Of a stretch of DNA of 64,000 nucleotides, positions 49,301 to 61,747 are shown one piece after another. How positions within the stretch are numbered: the first letter of the stretch is position 1; every line of letters starts with the position of its first letter. Both the position numbers and the translations under genes were made by a program. Under the pieces are notes generated by a model. The model was not told where the DNA came from and did not search any database. It saw nothing but the letters and a program-made list of their open reading frames with translations. This stretch comes from Plecoglossus altivelis (lineage: Eukaryota; Chordata; Actinopteri; Osmeriformes; Plecoglossidae). The stretch lies in assembly GCA_036571765.1 (NCBI GenBank), contig BROE01000024.1, positions 7,954,048 through 8,018,047 on the forward strand, in the 5' to 3' direction.

Positions 49301-49782
49301 ATTTTCAAAACATGGAAGGATGAATAGGAGAGAGAAAAACCCCTCTTGCTGTACAATGCATCAGGGCTAGTAATGCAGGCTTTTATCTCAATCACATTTG
49401 AACACGACAAGTAAAAAGGTTCCAAGATTATCAGGCCGGTGTGTATGCATTCCTCATTTGTGTCTTCATGTCAGAAAAGAGAGAGGGGATAAGAGGGAGA
49501 CAAGAGTGCGAGAGAGGGATAAATTTTTTTTAATTTTTTTAAAAATCAATTCTCGTCATAGGCCTACCTACTCGTGTCATTGCTGATGAATTATTTATCT
49601 GGCTCCACTGACCCCCTGACCCTCTCCAAAAAGCGCAATATAATGGTGTTGAATAATAGCCATTTGTCTACAGGGTACTTACATCATCATTAAAGGCAGG
49701 TTAAGCTAGCACCAGGAAACAATATACAGATCATTAGTGTTTGTCAAGAAATAGCGCTAATGGACAATAATTCACCCTCATA

Positions 49783-50145
49783 GTGGATTTACCACTCACC
49801 TTAGGAAACTTAACAGTTCATACACATGAGGCTCTGGCTATACCAGAAAACATTTTCATCCCAAATATGTTGGCTCAGACCCCAGACGCATGTGGTGTGA
49901 ACTGCGCTTCATCGATGACTACAGAGCCAGCCTATTCTGATGCCTCTCTTCCCATCAAGCTCAATTTCAGCTATGCACAGTTTGAAGCTAGTAACTCCAT
50001 CCTGTCGATCAGTCATTCTGAGGATCTCCAGCAAGACTGTTTGGCCACTTGCTGCTCCAAGTTCACTCTCAAGTTCACAGTCAACAACACCACTCTTCTT
50101 TCATTATGTATTGTTATTTTCTGTGTGTTTACTGCTTGTGCATGA
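49783..50145 (+). other. Open frame of 120 codons, unrecognised
   Basis: The frame has coding-like codon composition through about residue 100 (many Ser, Thr, Asn and Cys) and a hydrophobic end. It opens at a GTG, not an ATG, and has no clear acceptor or family. It is within the length range expected by chance in a window of this size. It may be a decayed coding fragment. Confidence 0.12.
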
Positions 50146-52930
50146 ATTTCTCACTGCTCTTTTTTAAAAGAAATTCCTTGTTTGCTAGTTGTTAGTGCTA
50201 TTGCTGGATTTTTGCTGTTTAAGGCCTTATTCTTTTGCAATTCTTGTTACATTTTACATGGCATAGCATATTCTAGACTATGTAACTCTGACATACACAG
50301 CCAGTAAGAGATAGAGTATACTGCATGTCCATGAAGCCACTGTAGCCCATATTTAGCTATGCCACTATTCAATCTACAGTATCTCTGTCTGATGGTCACA
50401 GGCGGTCCAACCCTACAGTTGGTTTTAATTTGTCTGGGTGCTTCTTAGACAAATCAATTTATGAAAATCTCATCCAGTTTCTCTGCATTATGTGTCATTG
50501 CCAATACATCGTCATTGTGAGCTAAGGAATATATCTCCCCTGGCAAATATGATTCCTAACAAAGATCGTTATTAAAGTATCCAACACCAGGGATGTGAAA
50601 TTGTACCTATTGGTCACACACTTGAGTTCTGATAACCATTAATCTAAGATGATGAATAGTCGAGCTCCAGAACAACAGGGTAGTGATGTTTGAAAGACTT
50701 AAATCAGTTTAAATCGTACTTATAGTCAATGAGTTCTTAAGTAATTGTAGCTCATGAACTCTGCAAGACAACGTTTTCTATTGAGGTAGTTTGAAAATGT
50801 ATGTGTTTGCCATCTGAGTAACAATCACCATCTAGAAGGTTTTAATTCATGAAACAATTGAATGTTTAGGCAATTCAATATTCCTCAAATAAGAACAGCT
50901 AGTATTCAGAGGTAGATTTATCAGGTCTATGGTTGACAGTTCCATAAGCCTCCAAAATGTAAGCAAAAAGTCTTACTTATTGTTGTTATGTGCCATTTTA
51001 AAATGGATCCAATATGAATGCGACCATTTAAATTGGTCTTGCGACTGGCCTGGTATTACCTGATAAAGGTTAAGACCTGTAGCTACCAGCAAAGAACACA
51101 CGGTTCATTGTTCATTCAAGCACACCAATGTGCTGTTCTAAAAAATGTTTAACTTTAACCATGAATTTTCCAACTAATTGTAGACCTAAAATGGAATCTG
51201 CATGCATCTTGGATGCTGGATGGATGTTACTGGCGCATTCATAGCCTCATCCAATTTCAGATGTTATGCTTAGCAAAAGAAATGCCTCTTTTGTACCGAG
51301 GATGGTCATATGGATGTGAGAATTCTCTCTCATAGTGAATGTGACATTTTTATGTGTTTTCTGCTTGCACCACTGGGGCACTTGACGAGGTCGTCGGGCA
51401 AAAATATGACATCATTAGAGTAGTTCCCTCTGTGGTACAGGGGATTTGGAGAAGTACAGAAAGCATTAGATGACCCCCCAGGTCTACTTCCTCCACAGGT
51501 CTAAACAAACACTTATAAAAGACTTTGCTGTATGATTTAGAGCTGTGTTCACAAACTGCGTGTTGAATCACTGTTGTTGAGGTACTTTGTCAGGCCATTG
51601 GTACATCGTACAGGGATGGTTGTACCTGTCTAGCAATCATTCATTTCTGATACTGGTGTCACTAAATGTTACTTGGGCATGTTTTGAAGGTAGAACACTG
51701 CACAGAATTTGTTTTAAAGCATAATGCTTTAACATAAAGCATTCTGACTAGTAGGAATTCTGAGCTATGCACGTCTACTTGAGTGACTTACCAAAGCCAG
51801 ACTAAATCAGTTGGGAGGGAGAATATGAGCGGACAAGTAACACTGATGAAGAGAGCAGTTATTTCAGGAACAGTCACATAGCTGTCAGCCTAGATGAACT
51901 GTGAAAAGCTAAAGATAGAAGCTCTATTTTAAATATATCAAAGATATTAAAGATGCATATCACACAGGCAGAGGTGGCGATGAGAGATGACACAAATTCC
52001 ATGAGGGAACCTTGTAGAAACACACTGAAGATTATATACTTTACAATCAATGCTAGGGTATGGAGAATGAGAACTTGCTGTGCACTATACTGTGAAAGGG
52101 TGGTTCAATTACATGATCGTGATTAGAAATGGGGAATTAGTTGTTGATTAACTGTTACAAGTACACCCACCAGCTGACAAGCAATTTAGTCCATTACTTT
52201 AATTATTAATGATCATGAAACGTGTGGACAATGACAATGGAAAGCCACAAGACCCCATTTACTATGGACTGCAACATGGAAGCATGCAAACTATGAGGCC
52301 ATCATTGCAACAGAGTGTCTAAACCATGTAGAAATGTATGATACGTAGAAGTCTAATCAAGTAAGATATGCTTAATTTATTTCACAAATCTAATTAAATA
52401 CTTTTTCTATTGAGTAAATGAGGAAGAATGTATCAGGCTGAAGTCTCATCCAATTATATTTACAATTCATCAACTGATAATTACGTGTCAATATAAATTC
52501 ACTGGCAACAAATCCCCACAAGAAATGTGAGAGGAAATAATATGCTTTGGGCGGTCAACGCGTTGGGAAACATGACAGTGCACATACGTTGTCTCTAGAT
52601 GATACAGAGAACCTTTCAGTTAGGTGCATAGAATGACTAGAAGGAAATACGTCATTCGTTTCATGTTGTGGAAGAAACCAAAATAAAACCACGTGAGCGT
52701 GTGTGTTGGTGTGTCTGTGGACACGTTCGTGTGCACTGGTTCCCGCTGATCTGATGCTGCAATAGCAGAGTAAGAGATCTAACTGCTCTAATTGCTGCCC
52801 GTCTCCTCAGAACCCAAGGTTCTTGTTAGCACTAACAATTACTGGCTAAAGCCAAGCCTAGACCGCTGCTAGCTGAGCCATATCTTCAAAGTGAAATCAC
52901 TGTCAATATGCTTGATGGGCAACGATCGTT

Positions 52931-53116
52931 CCGTCATTTTAACGATGATCCGATCATCTTCATCACATCAGATGGCATCAGTGGATCCGCTGCATTGATC
53001 TGGTCATGTTTGGGAATAAGGATGTGCTCTTCAATGACAATGTCCGTGTTTTTTATCCATGTCTCAAGAAAGACCTGCCTGGTCTGTTTTGGGAAAGTCC
53101 CTTCATCCTGTTCCCA
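52931..53116 (-). other. Open segment with acceptor-like start, unrecognised
   Basis: On the minus strand TTTTGACAG precedes an open frame of about 61 residues rich in charged residues. It contains TRQVFLETWIKNTDIVIEEH and HDQINAADPLMPSDV, then TGA. The opposite plus-strand frame is hydrophobic, as expected of an antisense shadow. I recognise no family; it could be a pseudogene or transposon fragment. Confidence 0.2.
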
Positions 53117-53370
53117 ATGGTCTGTCAAAATTCAATTAATGTGTCACAGGGTTATTGAACTGCCAGCATTCAACGTTTTAATAAAGTTGGATCCTTTGAT
53201 AAAGCTTTACTTTAACTGGCAGGGAGCAAGTGATAAGTCACCTTCATTTATTTCCTGTTCTCTCCCTTTCTGTTCAGGGACCAGGGCACTTACTTTGATC
53301 AACGCAATAAGACAGCTGAGATTCTCTGACTAGGATACCAGAAATTCTGAGTGACTGGACCACCACTCTC

Positions 53371-53522
53371 TTTTACTCTCTCTCTCTCTGTCTCTCTCTG
53401 TATGTGTCTCAGTCCCTCTTGCACCCTCCCTCTCCTCTCTCTCTCTCTTTCTCTCTCTCAGGTTTTCTCCCTGTCTTGCTTTCTCTCTCTATTTCTCTCC
53501 CTTTCTCTCTCTCTATCTCTCT
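53371..53522. repeat. CT-rich pyrimidine tract
   Basis: About 150 bp of imperfect (CT)n. The Ser/Leu frame across it is an artefact. Confidence 0.85.
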
Positions 53523-53785
53523 TTCTGACTTGTGGTAACTGCTGAGGTTTCTGTGGGGAAGGTGCAGTTGGTGCTGTACCTGAGTCCCCCTCCTCCCCTG
53601 TAGAGGCTGTCATAACCACAGTCAAGGCTGACATGGCCCTGCTCCATCAAAGCAGCACATCAGGCGCTCCCAGAGAGACCAAAATGTCACCCGGGATCTC
53701 CCACTGAGCCATGTCACCTCTGTGTTATGTTGTGCCATAACGTTCGCCAGATAGAGGGGTCTGCGGTTTATATTGGGCTTCACAG

Positions 53786-54001
53786 TAAATTTCATTCATG
53801 TCCATGAGAACCGGTTCAGATATGTTGAACTGTTTGAGTCTGTTTGGGCTTTCAATAAAGTCGGTGGATTCAAATCAGGGGATCAAGTTTTATTGTGCTC
53901 AACAAGATGTATCAATCACTTTTCTCCTAGTTTTGTGAAACATGACTTGTCGGACTACGTGTTTGATATTGTTGACGACGAGATCTTTGGCTGGGAAAAT
54001 G
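53786..54001 (+). other. Candidate unassigned coding exon (72 codons)
   Basis: Acceptor TTCACAG at 53785/53786 and donor AATG|GTACTT at 54001/54002. The open frame enters in phase 1 and leaves in phase 1. Codons follow a purine-first pattern and encode NFIHVHENRFRYVELFESVW and, near the end, LSDYVFDIVDDEIFGWEN. The exit phase fits the candidate exon at 56705. The pyrimidine tract before the acceptor is weak. An alternative acceptor CTCCTAG at 53930 would shorten it. Confidence 0.25.
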
Positions 54002-56704
54002 GTACTTTAACACGTATCAGAAGGTTTAGACTGCAATGCTTATAAAACTAGCTTCCATGGGATTCTGCAACTTTGTTGTATGGATAAGATTTTAATTAGA
54101 GGCTAATTATTGAAACAAGTGAGTAGTCACTCATTAATAAACCCAATAGACAACAGCAGATTATACCGGTGCCTGTAGTGTTAAGTATCACCAATAAGTC
54201 TCACTTCCTGCTGTTCCGTAATGTTCTCAGTAGATGAAAAGCTATTCTTAACTACAGGTTGACAGCTTGATAAGAAGAGGCAACTAAATATATACGCATA
54301 TATATCTTCATTATCAATTTGCCACCTGGTTCAAGAGCTTCCACTACGTACTAGTATAGGTAGAAAAAAATCCTTCTGTACCTTTATGCGGTGTTACTTT
54401 TATTGTGTGTGGCAGGGCAACAGCTCATGACGAACAATATCAAGCTTGATACTATAAAAATGAAATGGTAAAATCTCAAGTTGTAGTTTTACATTTAGAG
54501 TGAGCCCTAGAGGATGTGAATTGAACTTTACAGTCACAACTTTTTAGTCCAAACTAATCTTGTGCCCAGAGTGGCTTCCCAAGTGCAAGTCAAATGATTG
54601 ATCTCTGTAAAGATGTACCCTTGAACAAAGTATTTTCACATCAAACGACCCTACTCTTAATACTCTTATTAACTTTCTGTGTCAGTCGTTCCTGCTAAAT
54701 TCAGAATAGGAAGAAGCAACATCTTTACAAGTTATTCTCTTCTATGTTCACATCCTGTGTGCAAAGAGATTTCTGTAGTCAATATGTTTATGAGGTTGTT
54801 ATAGAAGGATTTTAGCTTATCAAAGGATAACCCCTCCACATTTGTTACGAAACGCCTTCCATAAATAACTCCTTGGCTGTATGCAGGCACTGGCATCACC
54901 CACAGCATCTCCCCCGGGTCCAGCTATTCTGGGAGGCTCTCTCCTTCTCATCTCTGATCATTCACAACGCGCTGTGTTTAATATCAGATCTGCCAACCAC
55001 GCCATCCTTCCACACATAGGGGGTGAGGTTGGGGGCTGTCGTCTTGGAGAAATTGCCTGTTCTGTGGTGGGCGCGGCGGAAGAGGAATTCTGATGCTAGA
55101 CAGTGCTCCCTGTTACGCTGAAAGGCTGGTAAATGTCTTGGGGGGGGAAATCTCTTTTGGCCCTTTGATCGTTTCAATGTTTCATTCACCTCTACGCACT
55201 TTTCTTTCTCACATGGATATTTGATTGAGTGGATCTGCAACTCACCCTGACAGGTTAAGCAGAGGCAGGACCCAGTCCCATGCCCTGTGCTAGTTCACAT
55301 TATTAGGAACATCCATTTTTAGAATCAGCTTTAAAGGCCAATAACTCAGGATGTCAGGGGCAATTTACCTGGGCAGTTCCTATTGTAGGACTTTGGGGTG
55401 GGAACACGCCCTTGAAGCCAAACTATGTGGTCCCACAATCTGGGACAGTGAGCAAAGCTTTCTCCCATGGCTCAGCAGTTGCAGATGGATTGTGTTTTGT
55501 ACGCTTGATTAAATCCCACGCACGGTTTGTGTTGCTTCCTGTAGGGTCTCTCTTTCTTTTGATTTAAGATGAGTCCCGTCTTTCTCAGACAGTTTATTGG
55601 ATGAATGAAAATGAGTGGCGCTAATATTCTGCAGAGGATGCGACCTGATGAGAAATCAGTGTTTTCGTTTGTCCTTGTCTATTTCCGACACAAATCATCA
55701 GGGAGCTTCTATCACCTGGAGCTAACGTTTTTATAAGCCTCATTCATTCTTTTCGCATTATGAGTCAGTTGTGTAAAGTTGTTTCATTTCAGATATACCT
55801 CACCCATTATAAGCAAGCTCTGTTAAGCCTGACTGCATCTCCATAACTTTACAACCCACAAAAAATAGCCAGAAGAAGGCAAATTGCATATAAATGCTTT
55901 GATATTGATATTTGATTTGATCAAATGCTTTACATTACCAGTGATCCTACATCTGCTTGAATGCAATAGTATTTGATGTTATTATTGTCATTCTTGATCA
56001 TTGTGATTTATATATTATTGCGAACGTGCATTCATGAAGAATAGATTCCTTGAATTGGATTATTGTTCACCGGATACAACTTCACAAAGTACAACCATCA
56101 ACTAAACATGAATCTTGCCCACCTCAGTACACCTCAGTGTGTGAGCAGCAGTTGTCTCATGTCCTGACTTGCTTGTCAGTGGATGTCCCCGATTGGGTCA
56201 AAAGGTCGCAAAGTAACAACCATGTGAATGTGTTAATGATCCCAGAGGCTGGGTCCCAAGCAACAGGCTGGAACCCACTGATAAATGCGCCAAAAAGGTA
56301 GGTCATTAATCCAGGGCTACTCCTAGATCCCGACTCCTAGGTCATTAAAATAGGGCTAGACCTGCTGGGTCTATACAGAGACAAACAACACCTTCTAGTT
56401 AATGGGGAATCACAGTGGAAACCTAGGTAGGTGTGGGTGAGAGGACTTCTAACATCACATCAGTGTGAAAAGGCATCCAGAGGCAAGTCAAGCAATTCAT
56501 ATTTGTTTGTGTTTTCTATAGAGGGCAGCTGTAGAGTATAGCTGCTAGTTTAAGGGGAAAGATGGATGTCCACCTTCAGTATCCTGCACTGTAAGCTTGG
56601 GCTGGATGACTCATCAGCTTCTGAGTTTGGAATCCAGAAAGTTTAGCTGGTGATATGACTAACTCACTTGTTTCTCTTTCTTTTTCTCTCTCTCACACTG
56701 TCAG

Positions 56705-56772
56705 TGCTAACCTCGAGACCAGTTCCGGAATATTTTGATGAAGCTTCGGAATTTTTCAACAATCCAAAATGA
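56705..56772 (+). other. Candidate terminal coding exon (21 codons + stop)
   Basis: It is preceded by an excellent pyrimidine tract (about 56668-56699) and CTGTCAG. The only open frame enters in phase 1, encodes LTSRPVPEYFDEASEFF and a short tail, and stops at TGA 56770-56772. Phase 1 matches the exit of the candidate exon at 53786-54001. No clear AATAAA follows closely. Confidence 0.25.
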
Positions 56773-57658
56773 AGAAGGTGAAGTGTGATGTGAATATCAA
56801 GACAATCTTGTTGATTACAGACAGGAAAACCAAGATTCTACACCACTGCTTGAAGCTCACTGTTCATAAAAAAGGACATGATACTCTGCTTATATTTATT
56901 TGATTAATAAGGTGCCCATTACTTTTGGTACTTAAGTTGTTTTCTTGAGTAATTAGTTGCTTCAGTAGAGGTGTCAGGCGATCTTAGATATTAAGTTGGA
57001 CTGTTACAGTTTGGAACTGGAAATGGTACTTATCAAGTTTCTAATCCAGTGCCATCTGGGAGTTTTGTCAGATCTAGAATGATCTCCCTGCCTATGTGCC
57101 ATGGCCACCAGGTCTACAGCATTCAGATCAATGCTCCCTTCCCCTTTTTAACAACCACATCAAGGAGGAAAATGTCATATGACAGATTAAAGACCAAATG
57201 CAATCAAGTTTGAAACTCTGATGATGTTTCAAAGAGGTAGGTTGAAACACACCACTGGATGTGCATCAAAACAATAATAACTAGTATCTCAGCATTGGAC
57301 AGTGTTTGAGTTTCTAACTTTCTTCTTGTTAATGGAAGTGTTCACAACACAAGTCTTTTGTGGTTTGTTGCTTCACCAAGGATTCACAGTCTGACATCTC
57401 AGCAGAACTACGATGTTCTTTATGGATTTTATTGTTGTTCCTTTTTGCCTGGAGCCATTTTCCAATTTCTGCGTGGTTTGGCTTTCCACACAAAGGCATG
57501 CCCAGAAGCCTCCCCCGACACAAAACATCCAGTCTGGTTTATCTAACCAGTTGTTGAACAATAATCAATGTAAATGAGGACACACTGAAAAAGTACTTGA
57601 AAAAAGTACATGAACTGTGTGCATGCGTGTTTGTCTGACACAGAGAGACACAGAGAGA

Positions 57659-57682
57659 GGGAAAGAAAGAAAGAAAGAAAAA
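57659..57682. repeat. (GAAA)n repeat
   Basis: About six GAAA units. Confidence 0.85.
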
Positions 57683-58130
57683 GGGCGAGTGACTGAGTGG
57701 GTTGATGTATCCATCTCTGTCCTTGGACAAGTGTGAGACTGTACATGTCCCGTCTCCAGAGACACATTGAAAGATGTGCCAGACATACAACGTTTGGCAA
57801 CTCTTCCCATGGGTGTTGAGGCAACTTTCATCTACCACATAGGCAAATGCTTTTATCCAGCTGGAGGCACGTCTTCAGTTTTTTAATGACACATTCTGAA
57901 AATGTGCTCTTACTGAGGTGACACAAAACAAGATGTTTACCAGATGAAGCTACTGGCTGCAGACCTTTTTTTGTTTGTTGGACAATGTGACAGACAACAT
58001 CAGAAGCAAAGTTCTCAAATCAAAACCACATAATATGGTTACTGAAGTAGAAGATTATTACATATTTAAGAGCCATATCACAAAAATCCTTTTCGTAATG
58101 AACTACTGATAGCTTTTTTGTTCAATAAAA

Positions 58131-58505
58131 TTAAAACTGTTCTTCAGGGGCCGTCTGAAGGATTTCTTTTGGTCTTGCTCTCTGGCCCTCTCCATCTCCA
58201 CTCTCCCAGCCAGTTCCCTCCTCACCGAGACAGTACCAGAGAGTGGAGCCCTGGAGAGTCAAAGCTGAGGAGTTGGTGTCATCCCTCTCCTGTATCTGTG
58301 ACTCATTGAGCCCTGTGAGTCCCTGCCTGTCACAAACCTGTCTCTCTACCCGGCTAGGTTTCTCTACAGAGGCAGGAGGTTTTGCTTCGCCAGCCCTGGT
58401 GTCATTAACACTGAAATAGGCTCTCACAGCCAAGGAATTCCTATTTTCCTCTTCGGGCAGAACTCTTCTCTTTTCTATCCAGGGTCCCTCTGCCCTGTCC
58501 ATTAC
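58131..58505 (-). other. Open frame of about 125 codons from an ATG, unrecognised
   Basis: Minus-strand frame, strongly hydrophilic (Glu, Arg, Ser, Gly), beginning MDRAEGPWIEKRRVLPEEEN, in DNA slightly richer in GC than its surroundings. No domain, no clear splice context and low complexity in amino-acid use. It could be chance, a lncRNA locus or a lineage-specific coding exon. Confidence 0.15.
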
Positions 58506-59363
58506 CTTGCAGCTCCTTACTGTACCTATGTACTCCACATTGTTGTTATTGTTATTTACGTACTCCAATATAAATTGTTTTCACCCATGCTTTGCACTGT
58601 AACAAATGGCTCGATGCCAACCGTAAGTGGTGTAAAAAGAAGACATTACGTCACTGGCAAATGTATCGCATGTGAGGAGCGCCATCTTGGTCCTAAAGCT
58701 GACATGATGGGCTGATTTAGACCTCAGGTTCGTGTGGTTTATGACCCCAGTCTCTGCTTGAGGGTAGAGTAATCACACACATTCCCACAAGAAACATATT
58801 TCCCCCGACCATGTGAAGTTTAGGGTTTTATTGAAAGGAGACTGGGCCTTGTTTGGATGGATTTGTGTGCAGAGGCAGTGGAGGTTGGAGAGTGGGGACA
58901 AGAGGAAGATCAACTTGGACTGTAAGTATAACTCATAGCAAACAAAGACCAGCTTTATCGAGCCTGACAGGACCCACAGGGCACCCAGCTCTAAGTGATG
59001 GAGACGGAACAGTGTCATTTGTGTGTTAATGCGAGGGGCGAGTGTGGGGGTGTGGATGGATGCAATTTGTGTTGCTGATCTATGATGATGGAACACAATG
59101 AAAAACGGAACCGACTGAGATTCCACCAAGTGCCTTTAGGCTAGCGGGGGTTGGAGAGGGAGAACACATATATTACTATTTAATAACTAATGAAGCTGTA
59201 ATTTACTGCCTTGACAGCACAACCAAGATTACTATTGTAGTGTGGCAATGCTTTGGTCTTGTTTCTTAGTTGTTACTTAATGAGGGTTGTGTATCACAGG
59301 TGACAAGTATTGTTATAAATTGGGCCATTAATACATGGAAAATAGTCACTTACTCACACACAC

Positions 59364-59462
59364 ACACACTCACTCGCTCACTCACTCACTCACTCACTCA
59401 CACATACACACATACACACATACACACATACACACATACACACATACACACATACACACACA
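59364..59462. repeat. (CA)n-(ACTC)n-(ACACAT)n compound repeat
   Basis: A short CA run, about eight ACTC units, then about nine ACACAT/ACATAC hexamers. Confidence 0.9.
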
Positions 59463-60325
59463 AACCTACACATAGGATATAGTCAACAAAGGAATTTGAA
59501 AAGACACAAGAATTTGCTGGGGTTCTGACCTGAAGAGATCAATTAAGCCCAAGTAATGACTTAACATTTGTGAAGAGCGCTGTGAGTGAACCCTTCACCC
59601 TCCAAAGCCCAGGATCTGCATTGGCTTGAGTCCCATTAGAGATGGGCCTTTTCCATCAAGCCCGCTCACCATTAAAGGTGAAACTAATTAATCTTTGGTG
59701 ACAAACCAGCTCGTCTCTTTGGGAAAGAGACAGACTCCTGAGTGATTGTTCAGGAGGTTGAAGGCCACCACAGGTCTACAGTGGCCAGTGCAGAATAGTT
59801 TACTTTTATTAATGATGCAAATCATGTTGAAAATCCTTCAAAATCATGCAGCCAGTAGCCCCTCTGATGAAAAGGTATCACAGACAAGTCTCCTTCACGT
59901 TTCGTTCAGCAGGAAGGTTTGGCTGTTGCACAGTGTTGTGTCGTGTTGAAGCACCCATGAGAGAGCCATAACTCATGGAGAAGCAGATTTCTCTGCAGGT
60001 GACCTCACACTCCCCCATCCTTTCTCCATGTCCTTCTCACATCAATTACAACTCTCAGTGCAACATAGACAGAGCAACTACAGAATCGAAGTATGGGGAT
60101 TTGTGGGGTCAGAGCTGACAGTGACTGATATCACTGTTGATGCTTCAAACTCGTCTTAGATGTTAGGCAGGCAAGGGTCAAATGTTAACATGTTGCATGT
60201 TACATGTTGCAGTGAGCATTTATAAATATATAGATATTTATTTTATTTTATTTTAATTACAGCTCAAGGACCTGGTAGACCTTTAAAAATATGATGTTTG
60301 AAGACATGGTGAATAATTTAAGATT

Positions 60326-60460
60326 CTAATAATGAAGTAGGGCTTCCTTTGAGGTTTCAACTTTTTTGATGAAATCAGGGCGCTTAGACCAGGTGTTACC
60401 GGCATGATCAACACTGTTGGAGCTTTCTGCTCCATCCAACTTCAAAGACAAGCTACCTCT
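60326..60460 (-). other. Candidate terminal exon with poly(A) signals
   Basis: Minus strand: a strong acceptor (GTGTGTTTGTTTTGCTCACAG) is followed by a phase-0 open frame of 44 codons. It contains RGSLSLKLDGAESSNSVDHA and KRPDFIKKVETSKEALLHY and stops at TAG. Three overlapping AATAAA lie about 75-90 nt after the stop (60237-60252). No family recognised. The AATAAA cluster could be merely an (AAAAT)n repeat. Confidence 0.22.
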
Positions 60461-61002
60461 CTGTGAGCAAAACAAACACACCCGACATGACATCATAACA
60501 TCTCCAGAATACCTTCCCCTTGATTTCATAGGGAATGGATACATGAGCAGAATTAATAGAGGACCAAGGTCAAAATACATGGGCTAGGTGCTAATGAAAT
60601 AGTTCACTTTAGGTATGGTGTCTGTTGTAATCCCCATCAATTCCACTAGTTTATATAGTTTTACCAGAAGATACTTGGACACAGACAAGCACACCAGAAA
60701 TAATACCCCTTGTTATTCTGCTATTCAAGACGGATTCGAATCGAGAGAAACATTTTACTACCACTGTCCTTTAAACACATTCTCACTCTGCCAATGTATC
60801 CGCTTAAGTAGTAAAATCTATTTTTGACTCTTACTCTTTATTTGATAGGACTTGTTCGATCATTCTGTTCTCACTAAATTCATTAATCAAAGGGCTGTAA
60901 TTTTGTAAGAAAACCTTGGAATTGCACAGTCTACATAGTTACAGGACAAGAACACAGGTAATGCTTTGGATGGGTGGATTCCTCTTTATGTAACGTCTTC
61001 CT

Positions 61003-61128
61003 GGAAACCTGAATCTCTTCTCCATAATCCGGTCAACAAGGCCAGTCTCCTCACTGTAGCCAGAGAGTCGTAGTAACCGTCTGCAGTCTGACACAGAGAC
61101 GTCGGAGCCTCGAGTCCTCTGGAAAACC
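61003..61128 (-). other. Candidate internal exon, unrecognised
   Basis: Minus strand: the open frame begins shortly after CTCTAGCTTCAG (about 61137) and runs to a possible donor TTCAG|GTTTCC. It encodes FQRTRGSDVSVSDCRRLLRL and SGYSEETGLVDRIMEKRF. It lies upstream of the candidate terminal exon at 60326-60460, but the exit phase (2) does not fit that exon's phase-0 entry, so another exon or donor would be required. Confidence 0.15.
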
Positions 61129-61700
61129 TCAACCAAGACTGAAGCTAGAGAGGCTTTACTCCCTATTTATCAAACATGCCACCTCCCATCCCAGCTCCTG
61201 TGCACCCACGGATGTGTGCTTTAAAGGTCATGGTATAAAATGGAGATCTCTGTTCTTGTCGGTCTAGCTTGAGGGGGGGGGGGCTGGGGGGTGACACACC
61301 GCTGGGATTGTGATTGATGGAATTTCCTGTGGCTGTGGCTCTGTCTGTGTTATTGGCAACAATCTGCCGGAGCCACACCCTCACACACAAACACACACAG
61401 ACGTAAGCAAATGTGCACACACACACACACAGTCTAACACATGCGTACAGTAATTGAGTGGCACACAAACCATTTTAGTTTTATTCACACAGACACACAC
61501 ACTCCCGTGGTGACAGTCATAGAGAGTGTATTCATTTTCTATTCATCTTTCACTGCAGTGATAGCAGACTGTAATTTTCTCATGGGAAGTTGAAATAAAA
61601 CCAGGGCTCTTCCACTGATATTTCTGTCCTAAAAAGTCACTAAGCAATATTTCTTATGCTAAGACTGGAACACTGGTCTTTGTCTTTGGTCCTTTCTCAG

Positions 61701-61702
<2 letters not shown>

Positions 61703-61746
<44 letters not shown>
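61703..61746. repeat. (TG)22 microsatellite
   Basis: Uninterrupted TG run of about 44 bp. Confidence 0.93.

Positions 61747-61747
<1 letters not shown>

Larger units (their letters stand above)
33144..52900. other. Gene-poor flank, second part; no gene recognised
   Basis: AT-leaning unique DNA with microsatellites, three notable inverted repeats (34601-34646, 38786-38810, 40269-40318), small tandem duplications and several homeodomain-motif-rich patches that look like conserved non-coding elements (for example 39050-39200 and 42060-42170). Confidence 0.6.
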
